Below, one piece after another: positions 1 through 10,810 of a stretch of DNA of 64,000 nucleotides. The position numbers and the translations under genes were made by a program. Below the pieces are notes generated by a model, which did not search any database, had not been told where the DNA came from, and saw only the letters and a program-made list of their open reading frames with translations. Origin of the DNA: Simmondsia chinensis (lineage: Eukaryota; Streptophyta; Magnoliopsida; Caryophyllales; Simmondsiaceae); the NCBI GenBank assembly GCA_018398585.1, contig JAGTTD010000005.1:39248750-39312749 (forward strand). The letters run 5' to 3'. Position 1 is the stretch's first letter; the number at the start of each line of letters is the position of its first letter.

Positions 1-3000
1 CTCTCTGCGGCCCCTTTCACGTTCTTGACGCCTCTTGGCTATACGCTGGGCTTCCTTTTCCTCAATCTACACAAGAGCCGAAAGTCAGATAGAGGAAACA
101 AGCAAGAGGAATTGCGACCATAGCACTGCTAGCACTGAGGTTCCCTAGAAAAAGAAAAGGCTCACAATCATGCAATTTGTTGCAATACATAATCCAACAT
201 AATATTCACTACAACAACAACAACAACAAACCCAGTGCCTGCCAACATAATATTCACTAAAAATAATTATTGCAAAGCTAAGACACGTAGCTAGGGGTGT
301 TCAAATACCGGTCCTGACCGAAAAACCGAAACCAGACCAGTCATTCGGTCCAAGACCGGACCAAACCGATTCAATTTCGGTCCGATCCTCGGTCCTCGGT
401 CCTCAAGTTGACCTTATTTCGGGTTTTGGTCTGGTCCAGTCCAAACCCCAAAACCCGAGACCGGACCGAAAACCCGAATTATGTTGTTAGGCCACCTATA
501 TATTTTATTTTATAAAATTACAAGTAGACTAATCTAGATTTATAACATTTGGGCCTAAAATTAGTTAAAAACTAGCCTATAAACACCTATATTAAATTAT
601 CTTGTTTGTTTTAATGATGAACTATTACATTATGTATATCGCTCCGACTTATATGCATAATTATTTCTAATTAATTTATGAAGAATCTAGTTGGTTATTA
701 GTAGAGAATCGAGAAATGTGAATCAAATCCAAGAGACCAAATTATCGGGGTCGGGCTTAGTAAATATAAGTTGTTATGTACCTTTATATTTGGTTGGTGA
801 TCATTTAATATTTTTATATTTTCTAGTATTTCTATTGTCTATTTTTTATTCTTTTTTAAGCTGTCCAAAATTAACGAAATGTTCTAAATTCAACTTATAT
901 TAAAAAAGAAAGAAATGAGAACCGGTCCAAATCGGTCCGGGCCGGTCCATGAAGTAACTGGTCCAGTCTAAGAACGGACTGGATAAATTCGGTCTGGTCT
1001 TCAGTCTTCAAAAAAGGCTAGTTTCGGTCTTCGGTCCAGTCCGGCCCGGGTTTGGACCGATAAACACCCCTAGACTTAAATGATAAAGCATTTTCTTTTT
1101 AGAATGAAACTCATTTTAAATCACGCCTGAAACAACTATCACATTGTTTCATGATATTAAGTCCTCTCGTTTAGAAATCGAAGGAACCTCCACATAGCAT
1201 TGCTGGGATCTGTTGCCAGTTGCCGTGATAAGTTTATTCACGGCATGTCTAAGGCACTTGCGAAGGAGGGGCCGGTCCCGATATTTCAAGGGCCCGAAGT
1301 AAGGTTCGATTGGTGAGCCCCTTTTTGATAATGGAGGTTATCAGGTCATCTCAAGCACACATTAAATAGTCTACTTTATATTATAATATAAGCTAATAAG
1401 TCCATGTCAAACAATGTACATGACAACATAGCAAAGCAACAGCCTGTGCATGATATATAAATGTCCATGAGTTCAATTAATAGTACCCGCTTCTTTTTGC
1501 GAGCCAAATTCCAAATTCGCCAGCACAAATTCTCCAACCTTGTGTTCCGTTCTTGAGGACTGCGTGTTGATGCCGCCTGAAACATCCAAAACCACATCTT
1601 AGGAGCAAATTAAATTATCATTATCAATGTCATTAACAACATGGAAAGCATATTAAGTGAACCAAAACTGGATCAACTAAAATAAACAAAAATAAAGAGC
1701 TTGTCATTCAGATTGAAAAACTTTACAACAAACCTATGTTATGAGAAGAATTTACAAAACTCATTTAAGAAGAATCTGCTTAATACAAACTACTATGAGT
1801 AACATTAGGCGCCTCTAATAAATCCATTTTCTTCGTCAATTTATCTATTTCATCAATCAAGCAATCAATCAATCGGTTGATAAGAAACGAGAAAGGCGGA
1901 GGGATGCATAGTCTTCATTAAATTCAAAGTACAGCAAATCCTTTTTAATTCAGCAATGTTTAGTCAGGAGTAAACCAATTCAATAGCCTAATAGAACTTC
2001 GGGAGCATTCATGATGTAATCCAGATCAAGTGTCTACCATCTTTGGACCGACAATACCAATTCAATGAAGAGCCACCCAGTTACTCAAATTATGACATGG
2101 ACTATACCTCACAACTTCGAGCACCTGGGAACTGATGTTTCATGTCCATTGAAAATCGTACAACGTAAAAATTGAAAAGACTCAAATGCTATCTGCATTC
2201 AGCAAACCAGAAAACCTAGGAAAATTCAAATCCAATACTACTCTTTATGAATTATGAAATGAAATGATTTCAATCTGAAAATCCGTTGGACATCCATTTT
2301 TTTTGCTAAAACAAATGGCAGTTCTGCAAACCTAGAAAGAACTAGAAAAATCAAATCCAACACTAGTTTTCATGAAAGAAAACAATTGCAATCCAGATAT
2401 CCACAGAAAACCTAGGGAAATTCAAATCCAAAACTATTCTTCATGAAATGAAACGATTTCAATCCAGATATCCGTGATTTTTGCTAAACCAAATTATATT
2501 TTTCCAACCAGAAAACCTAGGAAAATTGAAATTCAACACTAGCACTGATGAAACAAAATAATCACAACCCAGAAATCCACTAAACAACAAAATTCTTGCG
2601 AAATGATGATCGATAAGACAAATACCGATCCGATCAAGCAACTACAGCAAGCAATCTGCATTCTAGAAGCCGCAACTAAAAAAAATTCAAATCCACAAAT
2701 CCTCAGAACAACGAATTTTTCTCGGAATGATGATCAATAAGACAAATACCGATCCAATCAAGCAATAATGCAAGCAATTTGCATTTTGGAAGCCGTAAAC
2801 TAGAAGAATTCAAATCAATTACAATCCAGAAATCCGCAGAACAACAATTTTTCCCCCCTCAAAATGATGGTAGATAATACAAAAGCAACTACATCAAGCA
2901 ATCTGCATTCAAAAAGCTGGAAACTAGAAGAAGTCAAATCAATAACCGCTCTTCATCAAATACAATTACGCTCCACAAATCCAAAGAACAACAGATTCTT

Positions 3001-4018
3001 CGCCAAATTATGGCAGATGAGACAAATATTGATCCGATCAAGCAACTGCAACAATCAATATTCATTCTCGAAGCCAGAAACTAGTAGAATTCAAATCAGT
3101 TACCGCATTCAAATCAATAACCGCTCTTCATCAAACACAATTACACTCAGAAATCCGCAGAACAACAATTTTTTTCTCAAAATGACGGTAGATTAGACAA
3201 ATACTGATGCGATCAAGCAGCTAAATCAAGCAAATTTCATCAGAAACAAAAGAATTCAAATCAAATAACCGCAATTCATCAAGTACAATTACACTACAGA
3301 AATCCAAAGAGCCACAGTTTTCTCTCAAAATAACGGCAGATTAACAAACACTGATCCGATCAAGCAACTAAATCAATAAAATTTCAACAGAGACAAAAGA
3401 AATCAAATCAAATAACCGCTATTCATCAAATACAATTACACTACAGAAATCCAAAAAACAACAATTTTCTCTCAAAATAACGGTAGATTGACAAATACTG
3501 ATCCGATCAAGCAACTAAATCAATAATATTTCAACAGAGACAAAAGAATTCAAATCAAATAACCGCTATTCATCAAATGCATTTACACTCCACAAATCCA
3601 AAGAACAACAATTTTCTCTCAAAATAACGGTAGATTGACAAATACTGATCCGATCAAGCAACTAAATCAATAATATTTCAACAGAGACATAAGAATTCAA
3701 ATCAAATAACCGCTATTCATCAAATGCATTTACACTCCACAAATCCAAAGAACAACAATTTTATCTCAAAATAACGGTAGATGAGACAAATACTAATCGA
3801 TCAAGCAAATTTCAACTGAGAGAAATCATACGTACGCGAACCCAGGACCGATGGAGATCGGTCTCATCAAAGCCAGTGATGACTTCTTCAACGAAGTAAC
3901 GAGAAGGACTGAACCGCCCTCGCTCTCGCAACAGCAACGACGACTTGGCGTCATCAAGGCCAGGGCCGACGTCGAGGATCGCCTCTAGGTAACTGTTAAT
4001 CCAATCGTTTCCCGCCAT
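1..4018 (-). CDS. SPS: Sucrose-phosphate synthase, 5' part (A-type)
   Basis: Sucrose-phosphate synthase makes sucrose-6-phosphate from UDP-glucose and fructose-6-phosphate in the cytosol. Three exons are visible: 3836-4018 (61 codons from ATG 4016-4018), 1487-1576 (30 codons), and 66 down to the window edge (22 codons). Splice sites are GT-AG and the phase is 0 at both introns. Exon 1 starts [20 protein letters not shown] and ends in DLHRSWVR; exon 2 carries [19 protein letters not shown]; exon 3 reads [18 protein letters not shown]. This is the plant-specific N-terminal block that precedes the glucosyltransferase domains; the A-type assignment rests on the short loop after [12 protein letters not shown]. 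The family is about 1,050 residues, so roughly 90% lies outside the window. Intron 1 is long (1577-3835) and repeat-rich. No defect is seen in the visible part. Confidence 0.93.
212..241 (-). mobile_element. Minimal 30-bp SINE tail insertion with 18-bp target duplication
   Basis: A CAA repeat followed by CCCAGTGCCTG (the 3' end of the SINE/LINE tail family of this window, minus strand) is flanked by a perfect direct repeat, CCAACATAATATTCACTA, at 194-211 and 242-259. This is the signature of a very strongly 5'-truncated target-primed reverse transcription event. Confidence 0.85.
292..1072. mobile_element. Non-autonomous hAT-type element, CCGGTCC family
   Basis: The ends are inverted: TAGGGGTGTTCAAATACCGG on the left, and the right end reads TAGGGGTGTTTATCGG on the other strand. 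Both subterminal regions are packed with degenerate CCGGTCC/GACCGAA motifs while the core (about 480-900) is AT-rich and has no motif. No transposase is present. The flanking 8 bp no longer match well. It lies between SPS exons 2 and 3. The hAT class is inferred from the better preserved related element at 9292-9827. Confidence 0.65.
1240..1385 (+). repeat. Partial copy of a dispersed ~300-bp repeat
   Basis: It shares GGTTCGATTGGTGAGCCC, a GATAAT block and TACTTTATATTATAATATAA with fuller copies at 39000-39340 and 49079-49345 (plus) and 21183-21478 and 52262-52592 (minus). No coding capacity is visible. Confidence 0.5.
2140..3830. repeat. Degenerate tandem array with 147-bp period in SPS intron 1
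   Basis: The block TGATCCGATCAAGCAA recurs at 3030, 3205, 3352, 3499, 3646 and, degenerate, about 3790. Spacing is exactly 147 bp in three successive intervals, 175 bp in one that carries a small internal duplication, and about 144 bp in the last. Each unit also holds CAAATCAAATAACCGC, CATCAAATACAATTACACT and a CTCAAAATAACGGTAGAT block. More diverged units continue to about 2140, sharing ATTCAAATCC and ATCCGCAGAACAAC motifs. The array lies wholly in SPS intron 1. Confidence 0.85.
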
Positions 4019-4064
4019 TTGTGCACACTCGAAGCTTTCTCTCTCTACAACTGACGGTTTGATA

Positions 4065-4114
4065 TGAGAGAGAGAGAGAGAGAGAGAGAGGAGGGGGGGG
4101 GGGGGGGGGGGGGG
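4065..4114. repeat. (GA)n microsatellite plus 22-G run
   Basis: About 13 GA units (4065-4091) run into an uninterrupted run of 22 G (4093-4114). On the SPS coding strand this is a C run followed by (CT)n, ending about 47 bp upstream of the ATG, so it probably lies in the 5' leader or core promoter. CT-rich leaders are common in plants; a role here is inference. Confidence 0.8.
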
Positions 4115-4590
4115 AACGAAGAAGACGGAGTGCAGCGAGGAGTGGGATGGATGGGGGTGACGAAAGGATGACGTGGGGCCTGCTAGAAAATTTGAGAGGT
4201 GTGTGTCTCGCTTTATATGACTATTTAATTTTGCTAAACGTGGTTGTTATGGTAAAATTATTATTAAAAATTATATTTTTTTATAAAATTTTATAATTTT
4301 TATTATCTTAAAGTTATATTATTATCCTATTTATAGATTATATTATTACTCTGATAATAATTAATTTTTTTTTTGGGGTTAATATTATTATGTTTATAAG
4401 TTATATTCTACTCTATTAGTAATAATTTTTTCTCTTGCAATAAAAATTCCTTTTTTGTAAATATGTTAAATACAAGACAGCTTTTATTATTGTCAGGACA
4501 ATTAAAACATATTTTCCTATTAATTTTAAATAAAGTGGCTCTTGCAATAGCGGAAACTGTCTTGCATTTGATACCACCCTTTTTTCTTAA
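4115..4590. other. SPS upstream region, no gene seen
   Basis: AT-rich sequence upstream of SPS. No open frame with protein similarity and no clear repeat boundary was found. The promoter probably includes this stretch; no convincing TATA element could be placed without transcript data. Confidence 0.4.
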
Positions 4591-5170
4591 AGCTGCGTTT
4601 GGTTCAGCTTTTTAACAACTTAAAGCTATGAAAAAACTATTTTTGACTGCAGGGCTTGCGTTTGGTTGTCAGAAAAGATCTTTTTATATCTTTTTTACAG
4701 CTTAAATAGAAAGATGAAAAAACTGTTTTATAACTAAATAGAAAAAGATGCAAAACTGGATCTTTTTCACAGTTTATTTCATATAAATGCTTTAAAAATA
4801 TTATATTAACATTAAATTTTTATTACCATGATCTACTTTTACTTGTTATCATCTCTCCCACCGACCACCACACCTTTTATGGTCATGGGTCGCTACACTA
4901 ACTATTTTCCATCATCGTGACTAACTATTATTATGATTTTCTCTTACCAACTATAATTAGATAATTTATATTATTAAGTCATTTTTGTGATTATAGTAGG
5001 TAAGTTACTTTTTTAACTTGTACGAAATGCTTTATTTTGTAAAAAGATCTTTTTACACTGCACTACCAAACACTTCACTGTGAAAATATACAGGTCTTAA
5101 ATAGATAGGTCTTATTGAAACAGATAAACTAAAAAAAGATAAGCTGAAACAAGCTGAACCAAACGCATCC
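4591..5170. mobile_element. PIF/Harbinger-type MITE with TAA duplication
   Basis: Inverted ends share GCGTTTGGTTCAGCTT and are flanked by TAA at 4588-4590 and 5171-5173. The 580-bp interior is AT-rich with no open frame. End sequence plus 3-bp TAA/TTA duplication is the hallmark of Tourist-like MITEs. Confidence 0.75.
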
Positions 5171-5727
5171 TAAGTGTGTTGTTTTTTTATAGAAGCGCGG
5201 TTGGTTCTGGCATTTTTGGGGCTTGGAATGAATGTTTCAAAAAAAACATAGCACTGATATAATAGACTAAAAAAATTAATATTGAAAATATGAAAAGACA
5301 AAAATTATTCATGACCAAAACGATGTCGTTTTGATGTCTGATACTAAAGTTTAGTGCTATAATTATTCTTTTATTCCCAAGGACAACGAAACACAGCGTT
5401 TTGACACAATTTGTATTATAACGACAACGTTTTGTGATCCATTTAAAAATACCCCCAATATTATCAGGGACAATTTCCGTAAACATATTTTATTGGTTAG
5501 TTAAAATAACTGAGCATCCAAAAAATATCATCATCGTGTCAAAAGGGGCCTATTCATTAATGGAAACAAATTTAAACCACTCAAAAGAAAAAAAAAAAAA
5601 AAAGTCGTAAATATTTTTATTATTTTTAAAAATATCGAGGTAGTAAAAAGTAAATAACCCTTTTTAACTTTTGTGTAGACTCCAAAGAATTAGTGAAAGA
5701 AAAAGCGTAAAAGAAGACTCCACATAA

Positions 5728-6029
5728 CAACAACAACAATTTGAATGCCACAAGAGCTCTCACATAAGTAGGGTCTGGGAAGATGTATGCAGCCTTCCCC
5801 AAAGTTGTTTTCAAGGACCTCCAACCTGAAGAGCGTGTCATCATGGAAGCACAGTAGCTTGGAAGCACGAAAGCAACATAGCATTAGAGCAATACATAGC
5901 ACAAGCCAAGCTTAACGAAGCAAAACTCAATGGAAGATAATGGAAGACAACTACGGACAAATAGTTGGCAAGTGCGCAAGTGCTCAAGTGCTTGAATACA
6001 CAGATAAGTAGATAAGTGTGCCAATACGC
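5728..6029 (-). mobile_element. SINE/LINE tail element with ~195-bp non-5S 5' part
   Basis: On the minus strand the shared 3' module lies at 5728-5832 (GGTCTGGGAAGATGTATGCAGCC visible in parts on the plus strand, ending in a CAA run at 5728). It is followed by about 195 bp not related to 5S rRNA. Near-matching direct repeats, AAAAGAAGACTCCACATA (5709-5726) and AAAAGAAGACTTTCACATA (about 6030-6048), bound the insertion. The 5' part resembles in composition the LINE 3' untranslated region at 27850-28040, so this may be a 5'-truncated LINE copy. Confidence 0.6.
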
Positions 6030-6048
6030 AAAAGAAGACTTTCACATA

Positions 6049-7550
6049 ATTTCCCATTTGTTTTTCTTACAAAAAGTTGAATGTTATGTTAGTAAATTTT
6101 TTAAAAATTTATGTTATTATATCTGAACTTTCCAATATATCTTTCCATTTTATCTTCAGTAATGGTATAGTTATCTAGCACCTTTGGTTCTGTTTGTAAT
6201 CCTTTTTCTCTGAGTGGAATACTGTTGTATTTTTGTCTCTTTTTTATCCCTATTTTTATATGAGTTGACTCATGTCTCGTTTGTACGAATTGCCTATAAT
6301 GTATTACGAATTTGCAGCTAATTATCAAAAAAAGTTAATAATCATAAAGTTTAGAATTTGTCTTTTACATAATTTGAAGTTTTAAAGTTTTCATCAATGA
6401 AATATTTTTTTTGTCAAAGCTCGGTGAATTTTTAATGTAAATTATTGATATGAACATAATTTCAATAATACATACATATTATCTATCAAATAGATGTTTG
6501 ATGTTGTAAAATACTAATATAGCATATAATTTTGATAATATATATGTATCTTTTATCAGAACATTGATGTAACTCATATTTATTATTATAATTATGAATA
6601 ACATTATATTTTTTTGGTGAATATAATATTTATTAATAGCTATGTGTGTGAGTGTTTACAATGTTATCAAGATCATGTAAGGGTGACCTGAACGCCTTTT
6701 TTTCCTGCTTCAAGTGCCCAAATCTCGACTCAGTCATATTGGTCAGTTGAGGATCTTCCTGTTTTGCCTGTATTCCTGTTTATTCCTGTTTGTTCCTGAT
6801 TTTGTAACTCTCTGTTTGTTCCTGTTTTTATATCTTGATGCCCGTTACTTAGCCCGTTTTTTAAAGGCTTGCTTGCACGAGTGCCTGCTCTGTATCTCGA
6901 CCAGGTCGCTAATTATCAGGAAAAAAAAATGTTCAAGATCATTTATCCTAATATATACCATTATCAAAATCAAAGTAAATAATTTCTAATTTTAGTTTTT
7001 GTTCTACTTTTTAAAGGTAAAATAGAAAATAAATAAAGTTGTTTTTAAAATTTTAATTTCTAAATTATTTGTAAATAAAAATAATATTAAATAAACTGCA
7101 CCATTAACTAAATTATAATTTCTTTTACATTAACAAAATTTACCCTGAAAATAAAAATTATCTAAGACTGTATTTGTTTTATTATACAATTATCTAAGAC
7201 TTCTTCATATGTTTTTTGAATGTACGAGAGAACACTCAGCCATACAAGTTTGGATAGAGTTTTAGTGTCTTTGAAGGGATAATCAACTTTGATATAATAT
7301 ATAGAAAGACTATTGTTGATAACTCCACATCTGAGTCTGTGTAGTTGAGTCCCTACATTAGAGTTGTGAGAATGAAGAAATTAATTTACAAGTATAGTGG
7401 GTTACTCCACCTAATGCCAATTGGCTTTAGCATGAAACTCCATTTGGACTTATACGTGGATCTCACGTATCCCAACTTCGTGAGTCGGGCCTAAAAAAGC
7501 GCTGTGAAATTTTAATATTTATCATATTGTTCATTTTGTAGAAGGCTAGG
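6049..7550. other. AT-rich intergenic stretch, no gene seen
   Basis: No open frame with recognisable protein similarity. 6740-6830 carries several loosely repeated TTCCTGTTT blocks. 7340-7450 contains ACTCCACCTAATGCCAATTG, with a weak relative near 11640, suggesting an old dispersed repeat. Confidence 0.4.
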
Positions 7551-7553
7551 CAT

Positions 7554-7977
7554 AACCAACCCATTATTAGCAGGTATCCGCCCCGTTTGAGGCGAGTATG
7601 GGTATAAGTGAGGCGGTTAGCGAGTACGGATTGGGTGTACTCGCCCCGTTTTATACGCAGCATACCCACTTCCTTTTTATCTAATTCACTTTCAAATTAA
7701 AAATGCGTACTTAAATTTAATTACTAAAATTATTTATCAATTAAGTTATGAATACCGATAATTTTTTATACCCATATTAAGGCGGGTATGAGGCGGTTAA
7801 TGAACACCCGCGGATAACGGGGCGGGTATGGATATGAGTTTGTACCCACCGGGACAGGTATTAGTACACTTTTCATACCCGTGACAGATCATGGGACAAG
7901 TAAAAAAAAAATTTAAATGACGAATACAGATATAGAGAAGGCATCCCCATACCCGCCCTGCCCGTTGCCATCCCTAT
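7554..7977. mobile_element. hAT-type element, GGCGGGTA family (copy 1)
   Basis: Dense GGCGGGTATG/CATACCCGCC motifs at both ends around an AT-rich core. The right end, GTTGCCATCCCTA, matches the inverted end of the intact copy at 9292-9827. The left end is altered. CTAGGCAT on the left and TTAGGCAT on the right (7 of 8) fit an 8-bp target duplication. Confidence 0.6.
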
Positions 7978-8360
7978 TAGGCATATCCTAGAAAAATATA
8001 CCAAAATTCTAATACATTATTATAAGCACAAAAATATTTTTTTTTTTTTTTTTCTCCGAAATATTCTTCAAATTTTCACGTAAAAATTGGCTTAAACGAG
8101 TATGATGTGTAAGCTACTTGATGTAGATTCGTAGCATATTCTTTTCGCACATTCCACCATTTTAAGATATTTAATTATAAGGTAAATTATAGAAAACTCT
8201 CTTGATTTTTGCTTTAAAAATAGAAAACCCTCTTTATAAATTAAAACAGTCATAAAATTTTCTCACTTTTAAAAATTTATCACTTAACCTCTATTAAACT
8301 TTTTTTGATCATTTTGTCCCTCAAAAGTAAGGGGATTAAATGTTTAATTATATTTTTTGA

Positions 8361-8432
8361 CCAATTACTTCAAAATTTTAAGCTGATGGGTGAAGGCTCA
8401 ATATAGTTTTATACTTTAACAATTAGCAGTTA
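8361..8432 (-). mobile_element. Solo LTR of a tiny TRIM/SMART-type retroelement
   Basis: About 72 bp matching on the minus strand the 72-bp LTRs of the element at 63513-63725: a TGTTAAAGTATAAAAC start, then CATCAGCTTAA and a TTTGAAGTAATTGGTCA end. There is no internal region or second LTR, as expected for a solo LTR. Confidence 0.55.
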
Positions 8433-8447
8433 ATATTAGCTCAAAAT

Positions 8448-9239
8448 GGTTTAATAATAGCTCGATAGTAACTTGAACATCTTAGATCGACAGCGAACTC
8501 GACTTAAAAACAAGTTCTACTCAGCTATGAGCTCGATACGATTCAATTTGGCTAATGAGCAAGCCAAGCATCGAATAGTCTAAAACCTGTGGAACCAAGC
8601 TCAAACAAAAGTCCAAAGCTCGATAAGAGCTCGACTTGAACTCGAAATTGATAAAGCTTATCAATCTCGAGTATGAATAAGTGAATGCTCGGCTCAATGC
8701 AGCTCATTTACAATGGGGTGGGGTGGGTACGGGGGAATGCCTCCTCCATACCCGTACGTGCCACCCAAATCTATATCTATACCCGCCCCATTACCTGCCA
8801 CGAGTATGAAGGGGATACCCATACTCGCCCCGGCGAGTATAAACTCATACCCGTATCCGCCCCATTACCCGCGGGTATCTATTAACATCCTGTACCAGCC
8901 CTAGTGTGGGTACAAAATGATTATTTATACCTACTCGTATTAATTATTTAATACTATTTTTAAAAATTCAATTATATTTTTTTATATCATCGATAAATAA
9001 TTTATGTAATTAGAATTTAAGCACGCATTTTTTAATTTAAAAGTTAAATAAATACATAATAAATTGGACATGGCAGGTATAAAGCGGACGGGGCAAGATG
9101 GGTACAACACTATATGCCGTACCTGCCCATACCCATGGCAGGTACACCAAACCCGTACCCGCTATCCGCCTCAGTTATACCCTACCCACGAGTAATAGGT
9201 TTTACCCACCCCATTACTATTCCTAGTTTACTCCCCTAG
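8448..9239. mobile_element. GAGCTC-rich hAT-type element split by a second element
   Basis: Degenerate AGCTCGA/GAGCTCG motifs fill 8448-8710, which breaks off at CAGCTCATTTA. The characteristic end, TTTACTCCCCTAG, reappears at 9227-9239 beyond the GGTGGGTA-rich element at 8711-9226. The left end of the host element is not recognisable. Confidence 0.5.
8711..9226. mobile_element. hAT-type element, GGCGGGTA family (copy 2), nested
   Basis: It starts CAATGGGGTGGGGTGGG and ends CCACCCCATTACTATTCCTA, with arrays of TACCCGCCCC motifs at both sides of an AT-rich core related to copy 3. It sits inside the GAGCTC-rich element. Confidence 0.65.
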
Positions 9240-9291
9240 TTGTATCTTTCTTACCAATATGAAAAAAAAAAGAGATTTTTTGGCTAATGAG

Positions 9292-9827
9292 TAGGGATGG
9301 CAATGGGGCGGGGCAGGTACGGGGGGTGTCTCCTCCATACCCGTACCCGCCACCCAAATCTTATACCGGTACCCGCCCCATTACCCGCTACGGGTATGAA
9401 GTGGATACCCGTACGCGCTCCGGCGGGTACAAACTCGTACCCATACCTGCCCATTACCCGCAGGTATCCAACGGGTATGCATTACCCGCCCCGTACCCTC
9501 TCTAATGTGCGTAGAAAACGATTATCTGTATCGGGTCATATTAGTTATTTAATACTACTTTTAAAAATTAATTATATTTTTTTATAACATTGATAAATAA
9601 TTTGGGTTATTGAATTTAAATACGTATTTTTTTAATTTGAAGGTTAATTATGTACAAAATAAAGCGGCATGGCGGGTATGAAGTAGAGCGGAGCGGGTAT
9701 GGAGCGGGACGGGACGGGTACAAAACTATACCCGTACCCACTACCCGCCCCACTTATACCTGTACTCGCCCCAAACGGGGCGGGTACTGGCGGATAGCGG
9801 GTTTTACCCGCCCCATTGCCATCCCTA
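9292..9827. mobile_element. Intact non-autonomous hAT-type element with 8-bp target duplication
   Basis: The two ends are perfect 21-bp inverted repeats beginning TAGGGATGGCAATGGGGCGG. They are flanked by a perfect 8-bp direct repeat, CTAATGAG, at 9284-9291 and 9828-9835. Both subterminal regions are arrays of a GCGGGTA(C/T) motif; the centre (about 9515-9650) is AT-rich. No transposase is encoded. An 8-bp duplication, short TAGGGATGG ends (compare the CAGGGATGAAA ends of maize Ac) and subterminal motif arrays are the features of the hAT superfamily. Confidence 0.88.
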
Positions 9828-10361
9828 CTAATGAGGGACCCTGTTACCCGGTAAACCTCGGCATACAACTATCCACATATCATAGGAACTAATCAAGTCA
9901 AGGATTCCCCAATGATAGTTCAAGAGAGGAATCGAACTTTATTCATTCACTTGTCTTCTATCAATAAGGCAAGACCCTGATGGGTAAAGTTACACCACTC
10001 TCAACTCAAAAAGAAAATTCATATATGACGATACAGATCAAATAAGGTTCCATCCTAAAACCGATTAACAACAAATAAAGTAACTTATTTAATATATAAA
10101 TTGGCATTATATTTATTAACGGATCTATATAAGATTAGATTTTGCCAGTATTATATAACCTTGGAACGTGGGATGTTAACAATTTAAAGAACAGTATAAC
10201 ATTTTGGTAACACGTGTTGCTACTCGTATCAACCAACGCATCTAAAAGATATCTGAAGATCATGAACCATAAATATCTTGCCAGTGGCACAATGAGTAGT
10301 AATTAAAAAAACATAAGCATGATTAAAATTTTAAAATACATTTTCTTTAATTAAAACCAAA

Positions 10362-10598
10362 GAGGGCACCAACATGTCGTCACTGGATCCCATGAGAACT
10401 CTAAAGTTAAGCGTACTTAGGCGAGAGTAGTATCAGGATGGGTGACCTCCGGGAAAGTCCTCACCCTCAGGTTGGGGGCACTGGGAAACAACCTCTCTTT
10501 AGGTTAACAACCTGAAGGGGGAAGGCTGCGTACATCCGCCCCCCAAACTCTACATAGGCGGGAGCCTTTGAGGCACTGGATATGCTCCTTTTTTTTTA
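10362..10598 (+). mobile_element. 5S rRNA-headed SINE, copy 1
   Basis: The head (about 10365-10458) matches plant 5S rRNA with a small deletion near its start: GGATCCCATGAGAACTC, AAGTTAAGCG, GGCGAGAGTAGTA and GGATGGGTGACCTCC are in order. The tail follows at once (CCTCAGGTTGGGGGCACTGG, GGCTGCGTACATC, GCGGGAGCC, GAGGCACTGG) and ends TGCTCCTTTTTTT. Flanks TTTTCTTTAATTAAAACCAA (10341-10360) and the near-identical 10599-10618 form an imperfect target duplication. Confidence 0.85.
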
Positions 10599-10650
10599 TT
10601 TTCTTTAGTTAAAAACAGAACATGCTTTGCATGATCGACATGCCACGTCA

Positions 10651-10800
10651 ACAACAACAATAACAATAATAACAGACCCAGTGCCTCAATAGCTCCAGCT
10701 TAAGAAGGGTCTGGGGGTGGATATACGCAGCCTTATCCCTACAGAGTATAACTCTGCTGAGAGGTTATTTTCGAAGACCTCCAACCTTATGGGGTCAACG
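10651..10800 (-). mobile_element. SINE/LINE tail element, 150 bp, with 10-bp target duplication
   Basis: CAA-type tail, CCCAGTGCCTC, GGGTCTGGGGGTGGATATAC and GACCTCCAACCTTAT read on the plus strand. Perfect flanking TGCCACGTCA occurs at 10641-10650 and 10801-10810. It is 5'-truncated just upstream of the tail module. Confidence 0.85.
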
Positions 10801-10810
10801 TGCCACGTCA

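Noticed and set aside
2864..3196. 110-codon frame in the SPS intron
   Set aside because: Translation of the tandem array; Asn/Ser/Thr-rich with no similarity.
2140..3830. CRISPR-like array
   Set aside because: The repeats are long, degenerate, head-to-tail and without unique spacers, and this is plant nuclear DNA.
8685..9892. Pro/Tyr/Arg-rich frames in the GGCGGGTA region
   Set aside because: Low-complexity translations of transposon motif arrays on both strands.
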